From assembly GCF_003261055.1 (NCBI RefSeq), contig NZ_CP030073.1:8680001-8744000 (forward strand): a DNA stretch of 64,000 nucleotides, in the 5' to 3' direction. The position numbers and the translations under genes are program-made. Every line of letters starts with the position of its first letter. The stretch's first letter is position 1. Shown one piece after another: positions 8,254-16,627 of this stretch. Under the pieces are notes generated by a model. That model did not search any database. It was not told the DNA's origin and worked only from the letters and a program-made list of their open reading frames with translations. Source of the DNA: Streptomyces cadmiisoli (GTDB taxonomy: Bacteria > Actinomycetota > Actinomycetes > Streptomycetales > Streptomycetaceae).

Positions 8254-10402
8254 CCGGCCGCCGCTGTTCGATCACTCGCGCTCCCGGGCCGTACTGATCG
8301 GCACCTGGGACTACGAGCACCTCACCCCGGTTCCCGCGGCACGACACAGCCTCGACCGCATGTTCCGGCTGCTCACCGGCCCGCATTGTGGGTGGCCGGA
8401 GGGCCGGGTGAAGGTGATATCCAACGAGCGCGGCCCCGGTGATCTGCCGGACCGGCTGTTCGACCTGTTCGAGGACGCCACGGACGTCGCTCTCTTCTAT
8501 TACGTCGGGCACGGTCAACTCGACAACGAGGATCAGTTGTGCCTTGGGCTCCGCGGCTCCCGAAAAGCGTGGCACCGGCGGGCCACCACCAGCCTGGAGT
8601 TCTCCGACGTTCGCCGGGCTCTGCAGCACTGCGAGGCCGCCACCAAGGTGGTCATGCTGGACTGCTGCTTCTCAGGCATCGCCACCGTCCGGGAACATGC
8701 TCTCGCTGGGGCGGACAATGAGGTGCTGCTGGATCTGGCCGCCCGTACAGGCGCTTACACCATGACCGCCAGCAGTGCCCATGCCCTCGCTTGGTTCGAG
8801 ACCGACCCGGAACTCACCAAGCCCCAGACCTACTTCACCAAGTACCTCGCCGACCTGGTGGAGACCGGAATCCCCGGCCAGCCGACCGGTCTGCGACTCC
8901 ACCCGCTGTTCAGCAAGCTGCACGACAACCTCACCCGCGACGGCCGGCCTGTCCCTCAGCAACGCAGCGTCGACTCGGCCCGCGAGTTTGTCTTCGCGCA
9001 CAACGTCGCCCCACCCGAGACCGCCCCAGGTGCCGACCACGAACTGGCGCGCTTGCGTGAGGAGTTGGATTCCCTCAAGAGCGCGACCGCGGCACAGAGC
9101 GCGGCCCGCGCCGCGCAGGAACGGATCATCGCCAGCGTCAACATCACCGAACACCGCCTCGCCAACGGACTGCGGGTGGTGCTCTCCGAAGATCACAACA
9201 CGCCGGTCGCGGCTGTGAACATCTGGTATGACGTCGGGTCGCGGCACGAGGGGCCGGGGCAGACCGGCCTGACTCACATGTTCTGCAAGCTGATGTTCTA
9301 CGGCTCCGCGTCGGTTGCGGGGAACGGACACTTCGAACTCGTTCAGGGCGCCGGCGGCTCCCTGAACGCCACCACCAGCTTCGAGCGTGCGAATTTCTTC
9401 GAGACCGTGCCCGCCCATCATCTGGAGCTCGCCCTCTGGCTGGAGGCCGACCGCATGGGCTCACTGCTGGCCGCCATCGGCGACACGGAAATGGACTGGG
9501 CGCGCGACGTCTGCGTGAACGAGCGCCGGCAGCGCTACGACAACGTCCCGTACGGCACGGGCTTCGAGAAGCTGACCGCCATGGTCTACCCGGAAGGGCA
9601 CCCGTACCACCACACCCCCATCGGCTCGGACGCCGACCGCAACGCCGTCACGCTGGAACAGGTCCGCGCCTACTTCCGGACGTACTACACGCCTGACAAC
9701 GCCGTCCTCTGCGTGGTCGGCGACATCGACACCGACCAGACCCTCGCCTGGATCGAGAAGTACTTCGGCTCCATCTCGTCGCCCGGGCGCAGGCCGACCC
9801 GGCGGGACGGTTCGCTGCCCGACCTCATCGGCAGGGAACTGCGGGAGGCTGTGGAGGACTACGTACCCTCTCGCGCCGTCATGGCCGCCTACCGCCTTCC
9901 CCGTGACGGCAAGCGTGCATGCGACGCCGCCGATCTGGCCCTGACCATTCTCGGCGGCGGTGAGTCCTCACGTCTGTACAACCGACTCGTGCGACGGGAC
10001 CGCATCGCCGTCACCGCAGGATTCGGTCTCCTGCGGCTGAGTGGCGCCCCCTGCCTCGGTTGGCTGGATGTCAAAGCCTCCGGTCACGCCTCGGCCAACG
10101 CTCTCGAGGCCGCTGTGGACGACGAACTGATCCGGTTCGCCACCGACGGTCCCACCCCCGACGAACTGGAGCGCGCGCAGGCTCAGTTGGAACGTGAATG
10201 GCTCGACCGGCTGGCGACCGTCGCCGGCCGGGCCGACGAGCTGTGCCGCTTCGCCGTACTCTTCGGTGACCCCCAGCTCGTCTGGAGCGCGCTCGGCAAC
10301 GTCCTCACCATCACACCCGGGGAAGTGCGAGCCGTCGCCGCACGCTATCTGGTCCGGAACAACCGCGCTGTGCTCACTTACGAGCCGTACTGGGACTCCT
10401 GA
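8246..10402 (+). CDS. Caspase-like (C14) protease fused to a degenerate M16 peptidase
   Basis: A 718-residue two-protease fusion. Residues about 14-250 are a caspase/metacaspase fold with the catalytic His89 (FYYVGHGQ) and Cys141 (MLDCCFSG), both intact. A short Ala/Glu-rich, coiled-coil-like linker covers about 265-300. Residues 305-500 are an M16 (pitrilysin-like) domain, closely resembling active bacterial M16 sequences (WYDVGSRHEGPG, GNGHFELVQGAGGS, NERRQRYDNVPYG), followed by a second M16 half to the end. The zinc motif HxxEH is replaced by H344-M-F-C347-K348, so the catalytic Glu and second His ligand are gone while distal Glu426 remains. The M16 part is probably non-hydrolytic. The gene overlaps the EACC1 gene by eight bases. 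I infer an EACC1-associated, caspase-executed conflict or suicide system. Confidence 0.85.
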   Translation: MSDRPPLFDHSRSRAVLIGTWDYEHLTPVPAARHSLDRMFRLLTGPHCGWPEGRVKVISNERGPGDLPDRLFDLFEDATDVALFYYVGHGQLDNEDQLCLGLRGSRKAWHRRATTSLEFSDVRRALQHCEAATKVVMLDCCFSGIATVREHALAGADNEVLLDLAARTGAYTMTASSAHALAWFETDPELTKPQTYFTKYLADLVETGIPGQPTGLRLHPLFSKLHDNLTRDGRPVPQQRSVDSAREFVFAHNVAPPETAPGADHELARLREELDSLKSATAAQSAARAAQERIIASVNITEHRLANGLRVVLSEDHNTPVAAVNIWYDVGSRHEGPGQTGLTHMFCKLMFYGSASVAGNGHFELVQGAGGSLNATTSFERANFFETVPAHHLELALWLEADRMGSLLAAIGDTEMDWARDVCVNERRQRYDNVPYGTGFEKLTAMVYPEGHPYHHTPIGSDADRNAVTLEQVRAYFRTYYTPDNAVLCVVGDIDTDQTLAWIEKYFGSISSPGRRPTRRDGSLPDLIGRELREAVEDYVPSRAVMAAYRLPRDGKRACDAADLALTILGGGESSRLYNRLVRRDRIAVTAGFGLLRLSGAPCLGWLDVKASGHASANALEAAVDDELIRFATDGPTPDELERAQAQLEREWLDRLATVAGRADELCRFAVLFGDPQLVWSALGNVLTITPGEVRAVAARYLVRNNRAVLTYEPYWDS

Positions 10403-10419
10403 CTGCTCCACCCGCTCTC

Positions 10420-10470
10420 AAAGGGCGGTACTTGCCTTTATGTCTGTTTCACTCTTTCGGGAGGGGCGGA
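10420..10470 (-). repeat. Right copy of 51-bp inverted repeat
   Basis: Inverted partner of 7686-7736, beginning 17 bases after the caspase-M16 stop codon. Read on the minus strand it contains the last codons (PPLPKE, stop) of the adjoining gene fragment. Confidence 0.92.
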
Positions 10471-10692
10471 CAGGCCGGCCGCGGTGGTTGCGGTCGCGGT
10501 TGGGTGAACGGGCCCTGTTCGGTCCCGGCCAGGATTCCGCGCTCGGTCAGACGCTTGAGCTTCAGACGGGTGTCCTTCATCAGATCCAGTTGGGTGGTGC
10601 CCCCGGCGAGAAGCGACGCATCCGGGGTCCGCGGTCACCATCGAGACCGCCTGTTCGGCTTCGGCGATTCCGACGTATTCGAAGGGATGCAT
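10449..10692 (-). pseudogene. Truncated xanthine dehydrogenase FAD-binding subunit, chimeric 3' end
   Basis: Starts MHPFEYVGIAEAEQAVSMV, the N terminus of YagS/CoxM-type FAD-binding subunits. After a one-base frameshift near 10621 it continues DASLLAGGTTQLDLMKD, which includes the FAD-contact AGGTTQLD loop. It then switches to an unrelated tail (TRLKLKRLTERGILAG) and ends PPLPKE-stop inside the right inverted repeat. The tail recalls C-terminal helices of IS-associated proteins, from memory only. It is non-functional: about 60 of some 300 expected residues remain. Confidence 0.65.
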
Positions 10693-10965
10693 CGTTTCGC
10701 TCCGTCACGACTTCGCGGATCGCCGCACGCATCGCGGGAAGGGCGCCGCAACGCAGGAATTTTTCAGCACTCGGGCAGTATGTGTCTGATGGTGGCACCG
10801 GGACGGCGCACTCGCCGTTGAGGGTAGCCGCGACACTGTCGAACCCGCAGCATTCGGATCCTGGTACTGGCTTTCCCATGTTCGCCTGCCCAGGAAGACA
10901 CGTGCCTGGATATCGACCACGCCCGCATCGACCATGAATGCACCCGACATCACGAGGTGCCCCGG
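10693..10965 (-). pseudogene. Decayed 2Fe-2S subunit of a xanthine dehydrogenase-type enzyme
   Basis: Just upstream of the FAD-subunit remnant, as in yagT-yagS operons, the minus strand reads FLRCGALPAMRAAIREVV, matching the C-terminal [2Fe-2S] region of these subunits, where the usual form is CRCGAYPNxxxAIREV. Further upstream a HGRCG motif echoes HGQCGAC, with later segments in other frames. Several indels and lost cysteines make this a relic. Confidence 0.5.
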
Positions 10966-11061
10966 GCGGTCCGAAGGGCCGACACCGGCGGTGCGGGCAA
11001 AGGGCCGCCGCGCATGGCCCCCACCTCATCCGCTTTTCTCCTATGACGAACGAGGTTTCTC

Positions 11062-11910
11062 ATGACGACGTGGTTCATCACCGGTGCATCCCGTGGCTTC
11101 GGGCTGGAGATCGCCCGCCAGGCCCTGGAGCAGGGCGACCGGGTCGTGGCGACCGCTCGTAAGCCCGAGCAGGTCGAGGAGGCGCTGACCGGGTACGGCG
11201 ACCGTCTGCTCGCGCTCGCCCTGGACGTGACCGACGAGGCGGCGGCGGTTTCGGCGGTCGCCGCGGCGGTCGACGCGTTCGGCGGGATCGACGTCCTGGT
11301 CAACAACGCGGGCCGCGGGGTGCTGGGCGCCGTCGAGGAGACCTCCGCCGACGCCGTGCGCGCCGTGTACGACACCAACGTCTTCGGCCTGCTGCATGTG
11401 ACCCGGGCCGTGCTGCCGGTGATGCGGAACCAGAATCAGGGACACATCATCAACCTGAGCTCGATCGGCGGCTTCAGCAGCGTCGCCGGATTCGGCGTCT
11501 ACTGCTCCACGAAATTCGCCGTCGAAGGCCTCTCCGAAGCCATGCGGCAGGAACTGGCACCCCTGGGCGTGAACGTGACCATCATCGAGCCCGGCTACTT
11601 CCGCACCGACTTCCTCGACGCAACGAGCCTGGACGTCCAGGAGCGGACCATCACCGACTACGCGGCGACCTCCGGCGCGGTCCGCGACGCCGTGCCCGGC
11701 CTGAACCACGCCCAGCCCGGCGACCCGGTCAAGGGCGCCGCGGCCATCCTCGCGATCGCCGCCGCCGAAGCACCCCCGCTGCGCCTCCAGCTCGGCACGG
11801 ACAGCGCCGACGAGATGAACCGCAAGGTCGCACAACTGCGCGACGAGGCGAACGCCTGGCGCCCGCTGGCGGTCTCGACCGACCACGACGAGGTCCCCGC
11901 ACAGAACTGA
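11062..11910 (+). CDS. SDR family NAD(P)-dependent oxidoreductase
   Basis: A 282-residue classical short-chain dehydrogenase. It has the nucleotide-binding TGASRGFG (about 8-15), NNAG (81-84), a catalytic Ser in NLSSIGG and Y147-x-x-x-K151 (YCSTK), followed by the PG motif (IEPGYFRTD). ATARKPEQ after the second strand has an Arg near the strand end, which favours NADP(H). GAGG stands seven bases before the ATG. Substrate cannot be told. It is followed 41 bases later by an MmyB-type regulator and a second SDR, probably one operon. Confidence 0.88.
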   Translation: MTTWFITGASRGFGLEIARQALEQGDRVVATARKPEQVEEALTGYGDRLLALALDVTDEAAAVSAVAAAVDAFGGIDVLVNNAGRGVLGAVEETSADAVRAVYDTNVFGLLHVTRAVLPVMRNQNQGHIINLSSIGGFSSVAGFGVYCSTKFAVEGLSEAMRQELAPLGVNVTIIEPGYFRTDFLDATSLDVQERTITDYAATSGAVRDAVPGLNHAQPGDPVKGAAAILAIAAAEAPPLRLQLGTDSADEMNRKVAQLRDEANAWRPLAVSTDHDEVPAQN

Positions 11911-11951
11911 CCCGCACCGGCCCGCAAACCCCCACCCACCAGGAGGCCCCC

Positions 11952-12845
11952 ATGACGGAACTGGGCGACTACCTGCGCGCCTGCCGGGCCCGGATCAGCG
12001 CCCAGGACCTGGGCCTGCCCACCAGCGGACGCCGCCGCGTACCCGGCCTGCGACGAGAGGAACTGGCCTCCCTCGCGGGGATCAGCGTGGACTACATCGT
12101 GCGCCTCGAACAGGGCCGCGTGAAGTCCGCCTCCCCCGCGATCCTCTCCGCGCTGGCACAGGCCCTCCACCTCCGCCCCGACGAAGAGGAATACCTGCTG
12201 CGCGTCGCCGAGCGCAGCAGCACCACCCCGGCCGGATCCAAACCGGCCACCACCCACGCCGCCCCACGGCGCCAGCAGATCTCCCCGGCCGTCCGGGTCC
12301 TGCTCGACAGCATGGTCAACGTGCCCGCCCTGGTCCTCGGCCGCCGCATGGACATCATCGCCTGGAACGACCTGGGCGCCGCCCTGTTCACCGACTTCGC
12401 AAAGCTCCCACCCAAGCAGCGCAACCACATCTGGCTGACGTTCCTGCACCCCCAGGTACGTGGTCTTCACCGGGACTGGACCCGTGCCGCACGCGAATGC
12501 GTCGCCTTTCTGCGGATGGACGCGGCGCGCTACCCGGACGATCCCGAACTTGCGCAGCTCGTCGGCGAACTGTCCCTGAAGGACACCGACTTCGGCACCT
12601 GGTGGTCCGACCACCGGGTGCGAGCACAGCGACAGGGCCGCAAGGCCTTCCACCACCAGGTCGTGGGAGACCTGGACCTCGACTTCCAGGTCCTGGAGGT
12701 CCGCGGTGGGAACGACCAGTCGCTGCTCATCTACACGGCCGGGCCGGGCACGAGTTCCGCGGAGGCGCTGGCGTTCCTGACGAGTTGGGCCTCCACCCAG
12801 ACCCGGCCCGCGACGAAAACCCAGAACCACACGAAGGACGCGTGA
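11952..12845 (+). CDS. XRE-family regulator with C-terminal MmyB ligand domain
   Basis: A 297-residue regulator. Residues 1-85 are an XRE helix-turn-helix with the subfamily hallmark VPGLRREELASLAGISVDYI...LEQGR, preceded by the LGLPTSGRRR segment common to this group. Residues about 115-270 are the PAS-like MmyB domain (LLDSMVNVPALVLGRRMDIIAWN, then a WWSDHRV segment), which binds small hydrophobic ligands. In Streptomyces such regulators are usually linked to an adjacent SDR gene that they control, as here on both sides. AGGAGG precedes the ATG. The stop overlaps the next start as GTGA. Confidence 0.9.
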   Translation: MTELGDYLRACRARISAQDLGLPTSGRRRVPGLRREELASLAGISVDYIVRLEQGRVKSASPAILSALAQALHLRPDEEEYLLRVAERSSTTPAGSKPATTHAAPRRQQISPAVRVLLDSMVNVPALVLGRRMDIIAWNDLGAALFTDFAKLPPKQRNHIWLTFLHPQVRGLHRDWTRAARECVAFLRMDAARYPDDPELAQLVGELSLKDTDFGTWWSDHRVRAQRQGRKAFHHQVVGDLDLDFQVLEVRGGNDQSLLIYTAGPGTSSAEALAFLTSWASTQTRPATKTQNHTKDA

Positions 12846-13825
12846 CCGCAGTGAACCCCCCGTCTTCCACCCACCGGCCGCTGGTGGTGACGCCGTTCGG
12901 CGTCCGCGCGACCGCCGCAGAGGTACTCGACGGCATCGATCTCACCGGTCGCCGCGCCGTGGTGACCGGCGGCGCCTCGGGTATCGGCACGGAGACCGTC
13001 CGCGTACTGGCCGCGGCCGGGGCGGAGGTCACCGTGGCCACGCGCCGCCCCGAACTCGCGCAGCAGCTTGTCCGGGAGCTGGGCGCCCTGCCGCAGTCCG
13101 GCGCCGTGACCGCGGTGCCGCTCGACCTGGCGGACCTGTCCTCCGTCGAGGCCTTCACACGGGCGTGGCGTGGTCCTCTCGACATCCTCGTGGCCAACGC
13201 CGGGATCATGGCCCTGCCGACGCGTGAGCTCAGCTCGCGAGGCTGGGAAATGCAGCTCGCGACGAACTTCCTGGGACACTTCGCACTGGCCACAGCACTG
13301 CACCCCGCCCTGTCTGCCGCTGGAGAAGCCCGCGTTGTCATGGTGAGTTCGGGTGCTCATCGCAAGACACCCTTCGACTTCGACGACCCGCACTTCGAGC
13401 GACGCCCCTACGACGCCTGGCAGGCTTACGGCCAGTCCAAGACGGCCGATGTCCTCTTCGCGGTCGGCGCCCGCCGCTGGGCGGAGGACGGGATCACCGC
13501 GAACGCGGCGAGCCCCGGATTCATCATGACCAACCTGAAGCGCCATCTGGACGACGACACCCTGCGCGCCATGGGGGTCATGGACGCCGACGGGGAGATC
13601 GTCATCCCACCGCACTTCAAAACCCCCGAGCAGGGCGCCGCCACGTCGGTACTCCTCGCAGCCTCACCCCTGCTCAAAGGTGTCACCGGGGCATACTTCG
13701 AGGACAACCAGGAAGCGAAGGTGGTACGCGGCGACGAGGAGGAGCGCGGCGGAGTCGCCGCGCATGCCCTCGACCGCAAGGCGGCCGACCGGCTCTGGAA
13801 CTGTGCGAGCGTAGCCGTCCGCTGA
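12842..13825 (+). CDS. SDR family oxidoreductase (WWOX/protochlorophyllide reductase-like)
   Basis: A 327-residue dehydrogenase starting at the GTG that overlaps the regulator stop by four bases. The glycine motif TGGASGIG is at 42-49, with ATRRPE after the second strand (NADPH preference), NAGIM after strand four, a Ser in MVSSGAH and YGQSK as the active-site Tyr-Lys pair. The longer C terminus (HFKTPEQGAATSVLLA) is typical of SDRs annotated near retinol or daunorubicin C-13 ketoreductases. Translational coupling to the MmyB-type regulator suggests they are expressed together. Substrate unknown. Confidence 0.88.
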   Translation: MTAVNPPSSTHRPLVVTPFGVRATAAEVLDGIDLTGRRAVVTGGASGIGTETVRVLAAAGAEVTVATRRPELAQQLVRELGALPQSGAVTAVPLDLADLSSVEAFTRAWRGPLDILVANAGIMALPTRELSSRGWEMQLATNFLGHFALATALHPALSAAGEARVVMVSSGAHRKTPFDFDDPHFERRPYDAWQAYGQSKTADVLFAVGARRWAEDGITANAASPGFIMTNLKRHLDDDTLRAMGVMDADGEIVIPPHFKTPEQGAATSVLLAASPLLKGVTGAYFEDNQEAKVVRGDEEERGGVAAHALDRKAADRLWNCASVAVR

Positions 13826-13931
13826 TTGCCTCAACGCGCCGTGGGCCGTCCCTCAACAATCGCGGCTCGGTGAGCGCTGCGCACCGCATCGAGCAGGGCG
13901 GCACGGTGCTCGGCGGACCGCTCGTCCGACG

Positions 13932-13978
13932 GCCCTCACCCTCACGACCGCCGTCGGGGCGGGCATGAGGGTGAGGGC
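13932..13978. terminator. Bidirectional hairpin terminator
   Basis: Perfect 13-bp arms (13932-13944 and 13966-13978) with a 21-base loop, between the convergent SDR gene and the TPP-enzyme gene. Confidence 0.7.
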
Positions 13979-14111
13979 GGGCGGTCAGGCGTCGAGGCAC
14001 CCTCGGCGGACGGGTTGAGCGGTGCCGGCGCCCCCTCGGGCTGCGGGGCCCGCGACGGACCGAGGGCGGCCGCCGGGGACCGGGCCCTGTCGGCCGCCCG
14101 GCCGGTGCTGC

Positions 14112-16466
14112 TCATCCGACCAGGTCGAGTGCGGCAGTGACGACACTGTCGGTGTCGATGCCGTGGTGGCGGTAGACGTCCTCGATCGAACCCGACTGAC
14201 CGAAGCGGGTCACGCCCAGCGTGGTGACGGGAGTGTTCCGGATGGTGCCGAGGAAGGCGAGCGTGTGCGGATGGCCGTCCACCACGGTGACGAGCGGGGT
14301 GGCCCGCTCTGCGGGGAAAACCTGGTCGAGTATCCAGGCCGGCCCGTCGGACTGCCCCCGGCGAGCCAGCAACGCGCGGAAGAGCAGGTCGGCACTGGTC
14401 ACACAGACGACATCGGCGCCGTGGCCGAGTGCGGCAAGCCGGTCGGCCGCGGCCAGCGCCTCCGGCACCAGGGCGCCCATTGCGGCGATGGTCACCACCG
14501 GCCGCTCGTGCTGCCGCAGCCGGTAGGCCCCGGCGACGGCCTGGCGGCGGCGGCGTTCCCTCGCGGCGGGGTCGGTGGGCACGGCTGCCGCGGACTGGTC
14601 GACGGGGCGGGTGGACAGCCTCAGGTAGGCCGAACTCCCGTCAGGACGGCCGAGGTTGCCCAAGGCGCTGAGCAGGCACCACTCGGTGTCGATCGCGAAG
14701 GCGGGCTCGTAGGCGACGCATCCGGGCTGCTCGATGCCGAGCGACGGCGTGGTGACGGACTGGTGGGCGCCGCCCTCCGGAGCGAGGGTGACGCCGGACG
14801 GGGTGCCGACGAGGATCGACTGCCCACCCGCGTACATGCCGAACGACCAAGGCTCCAGCGCCCGATTGACGAACGGGTCGTAGACCACGCCGATCGGCAG
14901 CAGCGGCCTGCCCCAGCGGCTCCAGGTCGCGCCCAGCTCACCGAGGAGACCGGCCAGGTTGGTCTCGGCGATTCCCAGCTCCATGTGCTGGCCGGTGGGC
15001 CGCTCACGCCAGTGCAGGATCGTCTCGGAGTCGTCGGCGAACCAGTCGGGGACATCGACCGGCGACCAGACGCCCACCTTGTTGAGCCAGCCGCCGAGGT
15101 TGGTGGACGAACTGACGTCCGGGCTCACGGTGACGATCGCCTCGGCGGCCTCCGGTGCCCGGCGGGTGAGGTCCAGCAGGACGCGTCCGAGGGCCTGCTG
15201 GGTGGTGCCCGTGCCCCTCGGCGCCGGGCGGCCGAGATCGGCCGGGACGGCGGGCGGCGAGGTCAGTGGGTGGGCCGGGCGCCGCAGCCGCTCGGCGGTC
15301 CGCGTGCACAGGGATGCCTCCGGCGAGCCTTCGGGGAAGCGGGCCCACGGACGGACCGGATCGGTACCCAGCCGTTCCGCCAGGGCCGTCATCTGGTCAC
15401 CGGTGAGCAGCGAGGAGTGGTTCTGCGGGTGTCCCTCGACAGGCAGTCCGCGGCCTTTGATGGTGTACGCGAAGATCACCGTGGGGCGGGTGTCGTCGAC
15501 GGAGTCGAAGGCGTCCGTCAGCGCGTGTATGTCGTGGCCGCCGAGGTTGCGCAGGGCGGACGTGAGTTCGGCGTCGTCCAGGGTGGCGATGAGTCCGGCG
15601 ATGGGCGCCGCGGTGGAGCCGGTGCCGGGCAGACGTTCGCGCAGCCGCTCGGGGGCGCAGCGCAGCAGGCGCTGGTACTCGGGATTGCCCATGGCGTCGA
15701 TGCGGGCGCGCAGGGAGTCACCGCCGGGGCGGGTGAACAGCTTCTCCAGCAGGTAGCCGTATTTGAGGGTGATGACCTGCCAGCCCGCCGCGGCGAACAT
15801 GCCCTGGAGCCTTTCGGCGGCGATGCCGGGGACCACGCGGTCCAGGGACTGGCGGTTCAGGTCGACCACCCACACGGCCTCGCCCAGGCGCGGCACCATG
15901 GGGTCCTGGACGGCCTCCCAGATCGCGCCCTCGTCCAGCTCGGCGTCGCCGAGCAGTGAGTACTGCCGGCCGGTGCCGGCGCCGCCGAAGCGGGCTTCCA
16001 CGAAGCGCCGTGCGAGGGCTCCCCACAGGGGAGCCGTGGCGCCTATGCCCACTGACCCGGTGGAGTAGTCGACCGGGTCGGGGTCCTTGGAGCGGCTGGG
16101 GTAGCTCTGCAGGCCGCCGAAAGTGCGCAGGGTCGTGAGATACGACTCGTCCAGTTCGCCCAGCAGGTAGTTGACCGCATGCAGCACGGGTGAGGCGTGC
16201 GGTTTGACGGAGACCCTGTCCTGCGGCCGCAGCGCGTGGAACCACAGCGCCGTCATGATCGAGGTCATCGAGGCACTGGACGCCTGATGTCCGCCGACCT
16301 TCATGCCCGAGGGGTTGGGGCGCACCCGGTTGGCGTGGTCGACCATCGAGGCGGAGAGCCACAGCAGCCGCTGCTCCACCGCTTCCAGCGCGGCGATCTC
16401 CTGCTGCCGGGCGGCGACACGGTCCGCGCCCTTTGCCGTCCTCGGCTCAGCGTCCGGGACCATCAC
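14112..16466 (-). CDS. TPP-dependent transketolase / pyruvate dehydrogenase E1-like enzyme
   Basis: A 784-residue single-chain thiamine-diphosphate enzyme of the homodimeric E1/transketolase type. The N-terminal third carries the ThDP-Mg motif LGDAELDEGAIWEA ending DLNRQ (about 172-205). The middle has the pyrimidine-binding domain with the conserved Glu in MELGIAETN. The C terminus is a transketolase C domain (VVTIAAMGALVPEAL...RFGQSG). It resembles AceE-type proteins in Actinobacteria whose substrate is not established. No E2 or E3 gene is nearby, so it may act alone, for example as a decarboxylase or ketolase. GGAGG lies six bases before the GTG and nine before the ATG at 16463; both starts are possible. 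It diverges from an Lrp/AsnC gene that probably controls it. Confidence 0.8.
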   Translation of the reverse strand: MMVPDAEPRTAKGADRVAARQQEIAALEAVEQRLLWLSASMVDHANRVRPNPSGMKVGGHQASSASMTSIMTALWFHALRPQDRVSVKPHASPVLHAVNYLLGELDESYLTTLRTFGGLQSYPSRSKDPDPVDYSTGSVGIGATAPLWGALARRFVEARFGGAGTGRQYSLLGDAELDEGAIWEAVQDPMVPRLGEAVWVVDLNRQSLDRVVPGIAAERLQGMFAAAGWQVITLKYGYLLEKLFTRPGGDSLRARIDAMGNPEYQRLLRCAPERLRERLPGTGSTAAPIAGLIATLDDAELTSALRNLGGHDIHALTDAFDSVDDTRPTVIFAYTIKGRGLPVEGHPQNHSSLLTGDQMTALAERLGTDPVRPWARFPEGSPEASLCTRTAERLRRPAHPLTSPPAVPADLGRPAPRGTGTTQQALGRVLLDLTRRAPEAAEAIVTVSPDVSSSTNLGGWLNKVGVWSPVDVPDWFADDSETILHWRERPTGQHMELGIAETNLAGLLGELGATWSRWGRPLLPIGVVYDPFVNRALEPWSFGMYAGGQSILVGTPSGVTLAPEGGAHQSVTTPSLGIEQPGCVAYEPAFAIDTEWCLLSALGNLGRPDGSSAYLRLSTRPVDQSAAAVPTDPAARERRRRQAVAGAYRLRQHERPVVTIAAMGALVPEALAAADRLAALGHGADVVCVTSADLLFRALLARRGQSDGPAWILDQVFPAERATPLVTVVDGHPHTLAFLGTIRNTPVTTLGVTRFGQSGSIEDVYRHHGIDTDSVVTAALDLVG

Positions 16467-16564
16467 CGACCACCTCCGTACTCGTCACGATGCCTGGGAA
16501 GTTGCGCCTTGTGCGCAGTCAGTAGACAGTCGCCTTCCCATCTGCACAAGATGACGTCTCGATG

Positions 16565-16579
16565 TTGAGCAATATGCTC
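16565..16579. promoter_or_regulatory. Candidate Lrp/AsnC operator
   Basis: The 15-base palindrome TGAGCAATATGCTCA has perfect 5-bp arms around an AT-only centre, a layout usual for Lrp/AsnC sites. It lies in the 161-base gap between the divergent TPP-enzyme and Lrp genes, 48 bases before the regulator start. Confidence 0.65.
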
Positions 16580-16627
16580 AGCGTCGGTTCCTGACAGACT
16601 CGGACGGAAGGCGGTCGAACGAGCACC

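Larger units (their letters stand above)
7685..10471. mobile_element. Inverted-repeat-bounded EACC1-caspase/M16 cassette
   Basis: A 2.8-kb unit containing exactly two overlapping genes and bounded by 51-bp inverted repeats (46 of 51 positions identical, including a 31-bp perfect core). No transposase lies inside. On the left it abuts a decayed SARP gene, on the right a truncated and frameshifted xanthine-dehydrogenase-type operon. No target-site duplication is obvious. It could be a transposase-free insertion cassette moved in trans, or a composite element whose flanking IS copies have decayed to their ends. Mobility is inference. Confidence 0.6.

Noticed and set aside
8246..10402. Active M16 zinc peptidase
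   Set aside because: The HxxEH motif reads HMFCK in the DNA, so zinc-dependent hydrolysis is not expected.
7685..10471. Complete insertion sequence
   Set aside because: The repeats are convincing but no transposase lies between them and no target-site duplication was seen.
14112..16466. Housekeeping transketolase
   Set aside because: The sequence fits the homodimeric E1 layout better, and the divergent Lrp gene and lack of pentose-phosphate neighbours argue against a housekeeping role.
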